Assembly: GCA_900073065.1 (NCBI GenBank)
Contig: FJOG01000010.1
Location: 114,114 to 178,113, forward strand
Length of the DNA: 64,000 nt
Direction of reading: 5' to 3'
Origin: Phialocephala subalpina
Taxonomy: Eukaryota; Ascomycota; Leotiomycetes; Helotiales; Mollisiaceae
Shown here: positions 33,289 through 46,161 of the stretch, piece after piece
Numbering within the stretch: position 1 is the stretch's first letter
How the letters are laid out: every line of letters begins with the position of its first letter
Notes under the pieces: model-generated
Database searches by the model: none
What the model saw: only the letters and a program-made list of their open reading frames with translations
What the model was told of the DNA's origin: nothing
Program-made: the position numbers and the translations under genes

Positions 33289-36200
33289 TCAACGCTGCAC
33301 TTCAATACGTGACACCATATCTCCTCCTAGCCTCGCAATCTCTGCCAATATCGCAGACTTGTGAATCACCACCTCTTGCTCCCCCTCTTCCTCTTTTGCT
33401 CCTGCAAGCTTCGTTGCATGTGTCAGGTTGACTTTGAACGGTCTTGGTGCTGCCTTCTGAGGGTTCCATAACCCTGCAATAATAGCGCCACTCACACCTC
33501 CATGGAAAAAACAATACTGTCCGTGTAGAGCTTTTGAAGCTCCTCAAGGTAGAGCTGGACTGGCTGATAGCCGATCGTTTCGAGATCAATGTCCGATTGG
33601 ACTTCGAGATTCTTGAACTTGGATTTGGTATCCTTCTGTCGCTGCGTAGCGATGAATCTTGGAGAGACGTGAATCACGAAATCGTAGTCCGTGGTCGATG
33701 AGGAGAAGAGGGCTCTGTGATCCAAGTCGAGACCCTTGTCCTTAACTAACTTGCAGGCAGATCGTGCCAATGTCGTCATGCGTGCAGCAACCATTTTCGA
33801 AGGGCCGTTGTCCGTGAAGGCCGTGCCTGTAGTATCGTGATTTGATGCTGCAATAAGGACTGTCCGGTTCATGCTGGGATCAATCTTCCTCCATGCCTCC
33901 AATCGAGTATTGGCAGAATCGACATCTTTGCTGTTCATGGTCCCTGTGAAGTCCACTATCAAGGGTGCTTGTCGCCAGTCCCATCTTGAGATGAATGATA
34001 GTGTTCTCAGGAATCCAGTCATCGTCGACGAAGGGGCTCGCCATGGATATGGGTGTAGGAATGTCCGAGCCGTTATGAGCTCGATAAGTTCTTCGCTCAC
34101 TTGGCCCAGGAGCATATGGCGATCAAACCACATCTTGACAAGACGTATTGTCGGCGATAAAAGCAGAAATCTGGTGCAATGTGTGGCTATCGACTGGTTC
34201 AGAAGCGGTAGCTGCAAGAATGTCTTCTTGTAAGCTGACAACGCCGAAAGAGCATCTTCGCGGGCGAGATTGTTGATGGATTTATTTTTGACTTGTCGTT
34301 CGAGAAGAGTTTGCTCGCGGTCATTATGGATCCGTAGGCGAAAGACTGCTCCCGAGCCATATATGATATCCAAGAAAGCACAGTTCTGCAGGCGGTGTTC
34401 ATCGTTCTCGAGACCGGCTCTGGTGGCTATGCTTGTATCAACTTCTTGAAGAAGATTGCCAATCTTCAATAAGAGGGCTAACTTCGTGCGCTGAATGGCC
34501 ACAATATCGTCAGGCCATCTTCCAGAACCTTCGAATTGGATGAGGATGTCGGCGGGCTTTTTCATGGGCTGCGTGGGGCTGAATGAAGGGGTATCGATAG
34601 ATGAGTATCGAAGCTGTGGACTGACGGCAGATAGCTGTCTCAACTGCAGTGGCAGTCCTTCGAGATCTCTGACTTGTTGTTCAAGAACATTGAATGCTTG
34701 CTTCAAGGCCTCAAAACTTTTGGTGCTTGATCCACCCGGGAGCATCTTCTCAAAACCTTCGCCGATGAAAATTAGGCTGTCGCTGACTTCTTTGCCAAAG
34801 TGGCAAGTCGTCAGGTAAGTCACAATGTCCCGGAACACGGCATACGCTGAACCCGATGACCAAACCAAACTTTCTAGAATGCTGCCGTCCTTGAAGCGAC
34901 GTAATTCTGCTTTCTCCCCCCAGAATTTTTGAAATTTTGCTGCTTTCTTCTTCTCTTCCGCTGGTGGACCATGATCCACGAGACGATCGATGTTTGCTGG
35001 GTCGAACACAAATGACACCAGAAATGGCTCGCTTGACGATGTTGGGCTTGACGATTTTAATGACCAGGAGCTTGAATCAGGTTGACGGATATCAATGATC
35101 TTTACCCTGTCCATCAGACCTTCATGCAAGACATCAAACACGCAAGTAGCAAATTTCCTCTCATTTGTGGCATGGTCGCACGAAGTCGTCTCGAGTTGCT
35201 TTGAGGGGCAGGAGAGGTGTAAGGAGCAGTCGAATCGTTGTAATTGCTGAGAAGTTCTGATGATGAAAGTCGACTCGAATTGATCAAAGGTAGCGTCGTT
35301 AAGCATATCCAACGAAGTCTTCGCTTCCTCCCTCAACAAGCGATAGGACCAAGCCGTCATCTTGAAAAGCAGGTTCTGCCCTCGTGGGCCGTCGTATACC
35401 ATCGGCAGGTTCGACTTGATGTTAGTCATATTCTCCATCTCATAATACAATGGCTTGGTTGTCAGGTCGTTGGCTGCGAGGTATTGGAGCAGAGCTTTGA
35501 ACATCTGGTAACTGCTATAGCCTGGAGAGAGGACGCTATGGCCTTTGGGTCCGCCTCCTTTCATCAGCAAGGCAGTGAGAGCTGCCCATTCAAACTGCCC
35601 AAATCCTCCTTCGGAAAGGCGGCTGCTGAATCCACGTTGTCGTAGCCAGACTCTCCCAAGTACACAGGCATCCTTGAACCCACCTGACAGCTTGGAAGAA
35701 GCATGGAGAAGCTTTAGATATGGCTCAAGATTGCAGTCTGCTTGAAGGGAGGCATTATAGAATGGGGTGGGTGGTAAGCTGGTTGTTTGATCGGCCTGGC
35801 TGTCTTTCGGTCGAATAGCATTCTTGCCTGGGCGTAATTTTGCTTCTAAAAAGAAAGATGGAGGTGCGGCAGGAATAATACGGATCTCGTAGCCTTTGTT
35901 ATTCTTTCCATTATCCCCTGGAATAGTTTAGCATACACCCTTGAGACCAAGAGACCACTCAACCTACCTAATTTGGGTCTAACAACTAGAAAAGGTTGGA
36001 GAGAATTCCCATGGAGGTATTCAAACGTCAACACAAATTCATCCTTCACTTCATCTTGAAGTCCAGCAGCAACACAAGCCAAATAGTACGCCCTTTTATA
36101 AAAGTATCGATAATTCAGGTAATCCTTCTCTTGGAAAATAGAAGAGGGCATCACAACCACCATATCAATCGACAATGCGCCATCGGTCTTGACCATATTC

Positions 36201-36755
36201 TTAAGAGCATAACTGCCAACGACATTGATATTCGACGGTCTCGAGTATGACAATTTATAGGCTGCATTTTTGTCGGGCTTCGGGTCTGGAAAGGGAACAG
36301 TGATTTTGTGAGAATTTTGCAATGACTTCGTAGCTTCTGACACCTGCGCATAGGACATTAGCTAGGCTATCATAACTCCAGAATGTATTCAAAATACTCA
36401 CAGAGCCAGGCTCACGGTCCTCAATCCCTTCTAGCGACGTCTTCAATTTGCGTAAAGCTTCGTTCACACCACTCAATCGCTTCTCGTAGTTTGGCTGCAC
36501 TTCAGCTAACAGTTCATCCACCTGCAACTTGAACAAGCTAGACTTGTAAGATCCACCAGCATACAGCGCTGCATCGTCAATGGCTTGTGTGTGCTTTTGT
36601 CGCAATGGTGCTTGCTTCAACTGCGGAATTGCTGCTTCGTCTGCGGACTCTGCAGATGACTGCTGGTCAATGTGATTTTCTGATTGATCTTCGTCCATGG
36701 ATTTATCAGACGGGGTATGTTCCAGCTTGCGCCGTTTAGAAGGAAGAGGCGCCAT
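33289..36755 (-). CDS. UTP22: Utp22/Nrap U3 snoRNP (SSU processome) protein, with an apparent 1-nt frameshift near its 3' end
   Basis: Exons on the minus strand: 36402-36755, 35968-36343 and 33289-35917. The N-terminus is basic and acidic (MAPLPSKRRKLEHTPSDKSM). Nrap blocks follow: KLSYSRPSNINVVGSYALK with MVVVMPSSIFQEKDYLNYRY, later VLGRVWLRQRGFSSRL, GGPKGHSVLSPGYSSYQMFK and VRLVKMWFDRHMLLGQVSEE. Utp22 pairs with Rrp7 in the UtpC module of the 90S pre-ribosome; the family has a catalytically dead nucleotidyltransferase/poly(A)-polymerase-like fold. The frame closes early after LYTDSIVFSMEV. The expected C-terminus (FFHGG...IAGLWNPQKAAPRPFKV) continues in another frame to 33289. The exons total 3359 nt, one short of 1120 codons, and the shift maps to the run of six A (plus strand) at 33506-33511. 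Either this is a sequence error or the protein lost its last 70 or so residues. Confidence 0.9.
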
Positions 36756-36968
36756 GGTTCAAATAGAAGTACAAAATGTTTAACTGTTGACTTCGTCCTC
36801 CACCTCGATATTTCTCTCCCGCCTTGAACTTTTTTCGCGGGAGCTAAATTAGCGTGATCTTATCGATTGGCGTCCGTAACCGGCAACACAATCTTCCTTT
36901 GAGGGGCAGCAGAAAGTCAACGACATATCATTTTGGTTGCAAGTTTCTATTCATTTGCACAAGCCACA
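36756..36968. promoter_or_regulatory. shared bidirectional promoter, UTP22 / cystathionine gamma-synthase
   Basis: 213 bp separate the divergent start codons. No TATA box is evident. The two genes have unrelated roles, so shared control is not implied. Confidence 0.5.
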
Positions 36969-38938
36969 ATGTCTGTAATTGAGCTGGGAGAATCAATTCC
37001 AGCGTTGACGCCTCACGTATGTTCCCAATTTTCCTTCGATGTCTATTTCGTTGCCACAGAAGTATATGAGTCAGGAACTAATCAACACATAGGCTACAAG
37101 TGTGTCTCTTCCAGAATGGAAGGATAATGTAGAGTACGAGGAAGGCCAGGAAAGGGTTTTGAGTAAGATGACGACGGGTTACCCAAGGTGTGTATTTGTA
37201 TGTTTTGAAATTGGTTGGCAATGCTGACATAGTCTCGTGATCAAGATTTTTCATTCACAAGCTCATTGTCGCCTTTGCGGAGGACATTGTGAAGCAGTAT
37301 GGCAAATCTGAACAGCAGGCAATGCTATTCCCATCCTGTAAGGCTGCGCGAAGATGTGTGGGCTTCATACAATCGAAAGATCATTCGGGCGCCTCGGAGC
37401 ACATTCAAGTGATTGACTTGGTCCTGGACAACAGCAGAGCAGACTCGGAGACGTTGAAGAAAATATCCCCTTCAATATCAGCTGTCATATTCCAAAAAGA
37501 GTTGTTTCCCCTTGCTAAGCAATATTGGCAACATTCTGGCGACGGCGTTTCGAGTCGTCGAGCTTCGTTTTGCCACACACTCTTTCAAGAGGGAATCATG
37601 GTGGAACGTACAGTTCTTCAACCCATATCGCCGGTCTCCAACGTCTTTCAAAAGCCTTGCAAAGGCCCCAGACGATACCAGAGAGGCTCCATCGACAAGA
37701 CTCCGCCAAAAGTAAACAAAGTGGGGGTCGAGAATTCAGAAAACCACCATGACTCACAACCTAATGGCGCAACGGAGAGCCGCGAGAGCTCCCAATTCCT
37801 GGAGGAACGATTTGGTCGTAACCTTGACGTTTCATTTGTCGACAATGCACAGTCTGCAATTCGCCGCCGGATTGCTGGGTCGCTCATAGGAGAAGTAGAT
37901 CTTTCAGCAGCTCCAAGTGCGAAAATGGACTCCAACATGCGTGGGGTCGCGGGACTCTCAGAAGACGACGTCTATTTGTACCCCTGTGGCATGAATTCGA
38001 TTTTCAACGCACACCGTATGATGTTAGAAGCGAGAGGCCCCCTGAAAAGCATCTCCTTTGGCTTTCCCTACGTCGATACACTCAAGATCCTCGAGAAATT
38101 TGGCCCAGGAGTTGTCTTTTATGGCAACGGCGAGTCCGAGGATCTTGATGATCTAGAGAAACGACTGGAATCTGGCGAGAGGTTTCTCGCATTGTTCTGC
38201 GAATTTCCTGGAAATCCCATGCTCAAGTGCCCCGACCTTCAGCGGATTAGGAAGCTGGCAGATAAGTATGACTTTGGTGTTGTTGTCGATGAAACAATTG
38301 GCAACTTCATAAATGTTCATGTACTGCCATATGCGGATGTCGTCGTTAGCAGTCTGACCAAGATCTTTTCTGGAGAATGCAATGTCATGGGAGGTGGTAC
38401 CATACTAAATCCTCGTGGCCGTTACTACCAAGCGCTCAAGAAGATAGCTGCTTCCGACTACGAAGACAACTATTGGGCAGAAGATGTGATCTTCATGGAA
38501 CGCAACAGTCGCCATTTCGTGTCCAGGATTGAAAGGATAAATGACAATGCCGAAGCGATTTGCGACATCCTTCGAGCACATCCCCTCGTCAAAAACTTGT
38601 ACTACCCGAAGTACAATCCAACTCGGCCGTTCTACGATGCCTGTAGAACCACCAAGGGCGGGTATGGCGGTCTTCTCTCTTTCACATTCCACACAAATGC
38701 TCAGGCTGTAGCATTCTTTGACCGGATAGAAACAGCGAAAGGGCCCAGTCTTGGGACGAACTTCACCTTGACCTCACCTTATGTGATTCTCGCACATTTC
38801 CTGGAACTGGACTGGGCTGCACAATTTGGAGTGCCGGCTGAGCTGATCCGTATCAGTGTTGGTCTTGAGGACGAAGATGATCTAAAGTCCAGATTTGCCG
38901 TCGCCCTGAAGGCTGCTGAAGAAAGTCAATCGTCATAA
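36969..38938 (+). CDS. cystathionine gamma-synthase (STR2-like)
   Basis: Exons 36969-37016, 37093-37187 and 37246-38938 give 611 aa, with exact phase at both joins. This PLP enzyme of the Cys/Met-metabolism family forms cystathionine from cysteine and an activated homoserine, linking cysteine to methionine. The N-terminal 190 residues ([31 protein letters not shown]) are the fungal-type extension. The PLP domain runs from about 230 ([17 protein letters not shown]) through [14 protein letters not shown] and [16 protein letters not shown] to the lysine motif [17 protein letters not shown]. The C-terminal domain includes [13 protein letters not shown] and [17 protein letters not shown]. The Asp and Lys that bind PLP are both present. 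STR2/MetB identity is preferred over O-acetylhomoserine sulfhydrylase because of this extension and length. Confidence 0.9.
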
Positions 38939-39468
38939 GAATATCGGAAAGAAGAAGCATTGCAGGTGTAACAAAATTGTACGGAATTGCAAGAGGTACA
39001 TTAGCTTAGATGGCCAGATACAAGTTCCACACATGGTATCTTGGAAACTCCTTAGAAATCGATAAGCAATGAACAATCCGTGGAGGAGAATGTCGCGATG
39101 AAACTAGGAGCTGCAATAGTGGTCTGATTTCAAAAGAACCGGATATATGTCTGACAGGAAAGAATAGCGTGCATACTTTCCATCCAGGTGAAAAGAGGCG
39201 CGAAAGGAGTTTACATGACTATAGAAATTCAAGAGCATGCAGGAGTTGAGAATGAAGAAGCAAAAAGGAAGGGTGAGACCGGCGGAGGTCTGTCTTCGCT
39301 TCCGAGTTATGGGGTGGGGTTAGCATAGAACCTTAAATTTTTAGGGTAAAAGTCGCGCTAAGGAGCGAAACAGCGCGTTCCAATCGACACAACGCGTCTA
39401 TCGAAATATTCCAAGCACCTGGTAGCCTCATCTTGAACTTTGGAAAAGTCGTACCAGACAAACTCAAG
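38939..39468. other. intergenic between cystathionine gamma-synthase and SMC6
   Basis: 530 bp holding the 3' UTR and the SMC6 promoter. Nothing else was seen. Confidence 0.6.
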
Positions 39469-42400
39469 ATGGCTCCGCAGAAGCGGGCAAGGGATCACGA
39501 TGACGACGAGGATGATATCATCGCGGTCGAAAGCGCGAGTTCGAGGTTGCGTCAAGATATAGTGAGTGCCTCCCATGGCGTTATTGACCAGATTTCGCTC
39601 GGCCAAAGCTCCTGGGAAACGGCCTCACTAATAAAATCGGCTAGAATCACAAGAAACAACGAGTGTCACTCAACCGGAGCGCGTCGAAGTCCCGAAATGC
39701 GCGCGGGCCGAGTCCAGATGAGTCGAGCGACGACTCCTCCGAAGACGAGGAGCTGCCCGATGCGGATGCGAACGAGAATGCTCCACCAGCAGCAACACAG
39801 TATGAGCAGTGGCGAGACAACAACTTCGAACATGTGGCTCACCCTGACTTGGACGATGCGAAAATGACACAACAAGTTCTCCGTAGCCAGAAGAACCGAA
39901 AAGTTGGCGACAATCGTCCAGCAGACAATGCCACCATCGAAGAGATTACCTGCATCAATTTCATGTGTCACGACAGGCTCCATGTCGAACTAGGGCCTCT
40001 CATCAACTTCATCGTCGGGCACAATGGCAGCGGAAAGAGTGCGGTGTTAACGGCTATTACCCTTTGCTTGGGTGGGAAAGTCGCAGCAACCAACCGCGGT
40101 TCCAGCCTCAAGAGCATGATCAAGAGTGGCAAAGATCAAGCCATGTTAATCATTAAGCTCAAGAACAAGGGCCACGATGCATACCAGCCGGACACTTATG
40201 GCGAGTCGATCATCATCGAGCGTCATTTCTCAAAGTCGGGATCTAGCAACTGGAAGCTAAAGAGTGCCACCGGACGCCCGATATCTACGAAGAAGGGGGA
40301 TATTGATGATATTGTAGAGTATTTCAATCTACAAGTCGACAACCCTATGAATGTCTTGACTCAAGATGCCGCGAAGTCATTCATTCAGACCTCAACACCA
40401 GCACAGAAATATATGTTTTTTCACAAAGGTGTTCAGCTAGAGGCGCTTGACCATGATTTCCAATTATTGGCGGAAACATGTGGCCAAATCGAAGAGAAAC
40501 TAGAGGCAGCCAAAGCGGACGTCCTTGCTCTCAAGAAGAAATCCGAGGCTGCGGAGGCTAAGCTTGAGGTCCTTCGACAGCATGAGGGCATGAAGCTGAA
40601 ATTGAAGGAACTCATGAGAAAACTTGCATGGGCGCAAGTTTTTGAGCTGGAGGAAAAGTTGCGTCAACGAGAGGAAGAGGTGGCAGACTATGAGCAGCAA
40701 CTCAAAAACGCCCAGAGGAAAATTGAGGAGAAGTCTGAAGCTTTTGAGATTGCTGATCGAGCTTTCGAGCACGCCAAGGAGACTGCGACGGCCCTCAGAG
40801 CAGAACTGGAACCACTGCAAGATAGCCAGGATGCTGCTAAGAGTGCATACAACTCTGCCAAAAAGAATGTCGAAGAGTTTGTTACTAGCCTAGGCGGGTA
40901 CAAAACCGCAGTGAAAGATGCACAGATAAAAGTCAAATCTTTCCAGGACAGTATTACGAAGGAGCAGAAACTGTTGGAAGAAGCCAATGGAGGCGCGCAC
41001 GCTCAAAAGCTTGCTGAGCTCGCGGACGCGGAACAGGCCGCTGTAAATGCGAGAGCAACTCAGTCTCGAAACGAACAGGAGTCACGTCAGTTGGAGCAAA
41101 ACCGCCAGAACGCCCAAGATGCGGCGAGGAAGATTGAGGCTCCTCTGATGGCGAAACGTAACGAGATTAAGGAGGCTCAAGAACGCTTGCAAAGTCTGAA
41201 CAGGGATCGGGGTAATGTCTGGGCAGGTTTCGACAGAAATATGCCAAAATTGATCAAGATGATCAAAGAGGACCGAGGCTTTCTCGAGACTCCCGTCGGC
41301 CCAATGGGTGCTCACATCAGGCTTAAGAACTCCCAATGGTCTGATTTGTTGGAGTCGCAGATGGCCAGTAACTTGACGGGTTTCATAGTCACGAGCAAGC
41401 CCGATCAGGTCCGCTTGACAAAGCTATTGGTGAGTCTCACATTGTTACTTTATCAATCTGCTCCTGTCAAAACTTGTAGCACCAATTTTTGCCCACGTCT
41501 TACAGGGGGCTATCCCTCCTTCTCGTTAAAGCTGCTGACCATACCAATAGAGACAAGAGCGGATGGAGTTCTGCCCAGTCATCATCGGCAATCATCATCC
41601 TATTGACATAACCGGCAACGAGCCAGATGAACAGGTACAGTTTAAGTCTTTTCATTCGTGTACTATTTACATTAGGAATAAGCTCTTGATCTGAAGCATG
41701 GTCAAAGAGTAATGCTAACAATACATTTAGTTCGAGACCATTCTAAGAGCTCTTGAGATCGACAATGAGCTCGTAAAGCGCCACTTGATCATCAGTATGG
41801 GCATCGAACAATCTATCCTAGTCAAGAAGAGAGAAGACGCTCTTAAAATCATGTTCGAAGGCTCAAGGCCCAAGAACGTGCGCCAGTGCTTCTGTCTACA
41901 CGACTCCCAGAGAGGTTGGGGTCACCGTTTGGGCTTTGCCGGGCGAAGTGGTGTTAACAGGGATATGACGCCTGTCAATCCCCCCATAAACAAACCGCGC
42001 ATGAAGACGGATATCGAAAGTCGGGCAGTCTATCAGAGGGAGACCGTGAATCAGCTGGAGGCTGAAGTGAAGGCTCTTGAAAGTGAAAAGCGTCAATTGC
42101 AAGCCAACAAGCAGAAATGCGAAACCGCCGTTGGCCGTAATAAGCAGGATGCCGATAGATTCAAAATCGCTGTCCAGAGGGCAGATGATAAAGTCGAGAA
42201 TCTGAAAATTGAAGTCGAAAAGTACCAGCTGGAGGACGGTGCCATTGATGGGCACAGGGAAAACTTGAGAGAGGCTGAGGTAGACCTCGGGATCGCTCAA
42301 GAGGCCTACGGCAATATCTCGTTGCAGAGAGAGCCTCTCAATAATGTGGCGTTTGAGAAGAAGAGAGAACTCGACGCCGCCAAAAAAGTGGTCGAAGAGC

Positions 42401-43551
42401 ATGAAGCCAAGATCAATAAAGCACGAGAGAAGATTGGGCAACGAGAGAGAGCTCGCAACTCAGTTCTTGTCGAAAAGAACCATGTCATAGGTGAGATTGA
42501 AGAGCTTCGTACCAAGGAGGAAGCTACTTCTCGAAAGCGGGAAGAACTGGTCGAAAAAGTCGCCGGATTCATCGGTACGTCTTCTTTTCATGCTAAGTTG
42601 CAGCGCTGCGGAGCTGGCTCCTGGGTCATTCAATTTGCATGCAAGCTCCTATGACAGCTTCCAGCCCTAGAGCTATCTCCGAAAAGTGATTGTCTACTGT
42701 GCTAACTAGACGGTAGAAGAGGCCAAAAAGGTGTGCGCCGAGAGGGTGCATCTCGAACCCGGCGAGTCGTATGACAAGCTTGGTCCCCAATTTGACATGC
42801 TCAAAAAGCGCGTGAAGGAAGCCGCCAAGAGACAAGGGGGTAGTGACAAAGACATCATGGAAGCAGCACTCGAGGCAGATCGAATTTGGCAGCACGCGAG
42901 GGATGAACGCGGTGAGCTCCTCGAGTTGCTAGGACTTCTGAAGCAGACCTTGTTCAAGCGAATGGCGATGTACCGAAATTTTCAATCAGGCATCTCCGCC
43001 AGGTCTCGGATCAATTTCAACTACCTACTCAGCGAGCGTGGCTTCCGAGGGAAATTGCTCATCGATCACGTCCACAAGAAGCTTGACGTCCAAGTCGAGC
43101 CCGATGAGACGGTGAAGAGCAGCAAAGGCAGACAAACCAAGACTCTTTCCGGTGGTGAAAAGTCATTCTCGTCGATTTGCTTGCTTCTTGCCCTGTGGGA
43201 GGCAATGGGCGCACCAATCCGCTGCTTGGATGAGTTTGACGTGTTTATGGACGATGTCAATCGTGATGTCTCCACGAGATTGATTGTAAGTAATAAGTTG
43301 TGTGTGCTGAATGCGGATACTAACATTCATCAGATCCAGGGCGCACGTCGATCAGTTGGGCGTCAATTCATCCTCATATCCCCGAAGGCTCTTGGATCCG
43401 GTGCTGCTGATGCTCCCGATGTCAAGATCACTAAGTAAGTGTCTTATCCTCGAGACTCCGATTCGTTAGCAGAAGTATACTAACCGCGAATAGACTTCAT
43501 GATCCTAGGGAGAAGCAACGACGCATAGATGAGATGATCCAAGACGAATAG
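39469..43551 (+). CDS. SMC6: SMC6, structural maintenance of chromosomes protein of the Smc5/6 complex
   Basis: Seven exons (39469-39561, 39645-41429, 41551-41634, 41731-42574, 42717-43285, 43334-43434, 43494-43551) give 1177 aa, the usual length. An acidic N-terminal tail precedes the ATPase head: CINFMCHDRLHVELGPLINF and the Walker A loop GHNGSGKSAVLTAI. Next come the first coiled coil (from about residue 265), a hinge near residues 530-690 (including LITGNEP-like and HLIISMGIEQSILVKKREDA segments), the second coiled coil, and the C-terminal head with signature LSGGEKSFSSICLLLALWEA and Walker B/D-loop CLDEFDVFMDDVNRDVS. Smc5/6 acts in recombination repair and replication-fork processing. 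All catalytic motifs are intact. The gene is convergent with COQ9, with 203 bp between stops. Confidence 0.95.
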
Positions 43552-43754
43552 TAGATGGGGCTTTGGGAAAGGAGTTTTGGCGTCAATGGGGACTTTGTAG
43601 ATTATGCGAGGGGGTGGCTTCTTGCTTTGATACCAAAATACGGTGCGGCCATCTGCTGCATTGCTGCTGGGGTGGCGGTGATTTTGGGGTGACAGAAACA
43701 CCTTGTATACATGTTATGTAGTTGTATTATTGCCATTATAACCTCTTCCATCAC

Positions 43755-44565
43755 TCATATTCTTACACCCTTACTCCGCAACACATTCAACCCTGCCGAT
43801 GCAGTGAAGCCAACCCATTGGCCGACACTACCCATCGCACCACCGACGATTTGCACATCCCTGAACCTCCTGTCCAGAAACTCTCTCGTATCAGCATAAT
43901 CAGGCGATTTATCTGTCGTCATGAAAAGTTCCGTGGCAGCATAAATGGTAGACAACGAAGCCCGTTTCGTGTACCAACTCGTATCAACTGATGTGTCACC
44001 GGACAAGAACCATATCTCGTCAGATAGAGCTGCTAATTCTTTCAGGGAAGTTGGGACGTTGGATGGCTGGGCCATGAGTGCTAATGCCTGTTCAATTCTT
44101 CTCATCAGCTTCCAGTCTCATCAGATGATGGTGGGAATTGGAGTATACCTCCTGCCATCTATGTACAACCTCCTTGTTACCCATTAATCTCTCCCATGTC
44201 AATTTTTTGACCTTCGCTCCTGTTCCCATGGGCTTGGCTCCTTCCGCTGTCTCTAGACTATCCGTCTTCTCCGCGAGACCCAATCGTTGTGTCATGAGGT
44301 GGTAACGTACCAATGCGAATGGCCCTTGAGGGAACAAGTTTGTGGAGGCATCGATATAGCCAGCGTCTTTGGCGCCGAGGGAGAGAGAGGTGAGTGTGAA
44401 GCCGTGAGAAGGGATGTGTGGGAGGGAGGCGGAGAGGATGGAGGATTCGGTGGAAGAAAAGGGACCGGGTGGTGGCGGGTGGTCATAGGAGTGGTATGTT
44501 CGTGAGAATAATCGTGCTCGGGCTGCTAGAGGTCGTATTCGAGAAAGGAGGGTCCGGGCTACCAT
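43755..44565 (-). CDS. COQ9: ubiquinone biosynthesis protein Coq9, mitochondrial
   Basis: Exon 1 is 44149-44565 and exon 2 is 43755-44087 (minus strand), with a 61-nt intron, giving 249 aa. The start MVARTLLSRIRPLAARARLFSRTYHS is an Arg-rich mitochondrial presequence. The conserved COQ9 parts follow: SILSASLPHIPSHGFTLTSL, LVRYHLMTQRLGL, WERLMGNKEVVHRWQE joined to ALALMAQPSNVPTSL, then LSDEIWFLSGDTSVDTSWYT with KRASLSTIYAATELFMT. Coq9 is a lipid-binding TetR-like protein that presents the Coq7 substrate within the CoQ synthome on the inner membrane. Other ATGs upstream (44691) lie before the presequence and are unlikely. Acceptor choice was guided by the family sequence RWQE-ALALM. Confidence 0.92.
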
Positions 44566-44795
44566 GATGGCGGGGGTTGGTGATGGAGTAAGGCGTGGAC
44601 GAGGTTGAATGATGTTTTGATACCGAGGCGAGGCTGAGGATTTACAATGGCGAGGCTGAGATTTGGATACTACCGAAATTGAAAGGTTCAAAATGTCTCA
44701 CATAAGTACGGACACTGTTGGATTGCAATTCTCTCACATGTTGAGAGATATCGAATTGATTTGGGAGAGCTCGTAATCATGGCATCATTTTTCAT

Positions 44796-46161
44796 CTATC
44801 TTCCCTTGAGCTCCTCCCATTGAACGCCTGCCCATTCCTCTACATATCCCGCAGTGCCATAATAATTCAGTCCTTTTTGCTGGCAATCTATCTCGCAAAC
44901 TCCAATCATGATGGTTCCCCACTCCATACCATCAAGACTCATTTCATCCCTCTCTAATTCCATAATAGCATGTGGAGTTAGTTGGGCTTCAAATACCCTT
45001 CCAGCACCACAATTCGTACATCTTGGAAACTTGCTACCGTTCACAGAAGAGATTGTGACTTTCTTGTTCTCCTTTCCGGATCCAGCCAAGAGCTTTCCAA
45101 CAGCATCATGCTTCGAATACAATAATGGCTCTCCCTTGAATTCGTATCTGATCACTTGCTCCGGGTTCTGCGCCAGCCTGTCTGCGAACTTTTGAAATGT
45201 TTTGTCGATGGTACTTTCGTATACATCCTTATCCTCCTTCTGGCTACTCGAACCTCCGCCTTCGTCAAGGTCCATCGTTTGTTTTGGAATTGGCGTTTCT
45301 TCGATTTTGTCCAGGGTCTCGTAATCTGCATCTGCGAGATAGTATAGCGGGTATGCGGGTGGAAGATCAGATTCCTGTGGCCAGGGCTCGGGAGGCGGAG
45401 GAGGTCCGAACTTGGGGGTATCAGTGTTGAGTGAGAGGGCAGAAGCGAATGTCTTAGTGAGGTCGGTAACCGCGGATGGTTCTTGAGCTGGCTTTGCAGC
45501 AAGCTCTTTGGCAGGCAGTCCAGCAGCAGCGAAGGGATCGCTAGAGGTATTCGAGGAAGGAGAGGCGAATGGATTCGAAGGCACTGCGCTGGAACCCGTC
45601 GAGAATGGGTTGGTAGATGTTGAATTTGTCGACGGCTTCGCGCCGAACAAAGTCTCTCCTAGATTTATCGCAGGCTTCGATGGTTCAGGCTGGGCTTCCG
45701 GTTCACTCTGCTTGGTGGCCTTCTTATCTTTCTCCACGGGCAAAACCCAAACACCCCGCAATACTCGTACGCTACCCTCCTTCCGCCTACACGTCTTCCG
45801 CCTGCAAGTCAACACATATAGCCGTCTCGTGTGTCCTGGAAAATGTTCTGGTAGGTCGCCGTTTAGTTGCAGAAGCAATACCATCAAGTCGTTGCACACT
45901 TTGCATTTTACGAGCGCCGCAGAAGGAGGGGTAGTAGGGTCGATCCATGACTATCATATGATATGTTAGCACGGCATTCAACCAGTAAATGGAACTATTG
46001 TATAGTCTTATCGCCAGAAATATTCGCAGGCTTACTGGGCGCCCTCCAAGGTAGCTGATAGTGTCGTCCGAAGCTTCTTTCGAGGCATATCCAAGGAGGA
46101 CATTCGTCTCTGTGTAATCGTCGTCCTCGCCACCAGATGAATCACTATCGTAGGGCGCCAT
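44796..46161 (-). CDS. TSR4: Tsr4/PDCD2-like protein, 20S pre-rRNA processing
   Basis: Exon 1 is 46036-46161 and exon 2 is 44796-45950 (minus strand), with an 85-nt intron, giving 426 aa. The N-terminus MAPYDSDSSGGEDDD runs into VLLGYASKEASDDTISYLGG and GRPSWIDPTTPPSAALVKCKVC, then LLLQLNGDLPEHFPGHTRRL and the Cys-rich CRRKTCRRKEGSVRVLRG. A low-complexity Ser/Asn/Pro linker with repeated NPF-like motifs spans about 105-185. The C-terminal PDCD2_C domain has EQVIRYEFKGEPLLYSKHD, FPRCTNCGAGRVFEAQLTPH, and the end GTIMIGVCEIDCQ...EEWAGVQWEE. In yeast Tsr4 is a dedicated chaperone of Rps2 needed for 40S maturation. The zinc-binding CxxC pairs are present. Confidence 0.9.
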
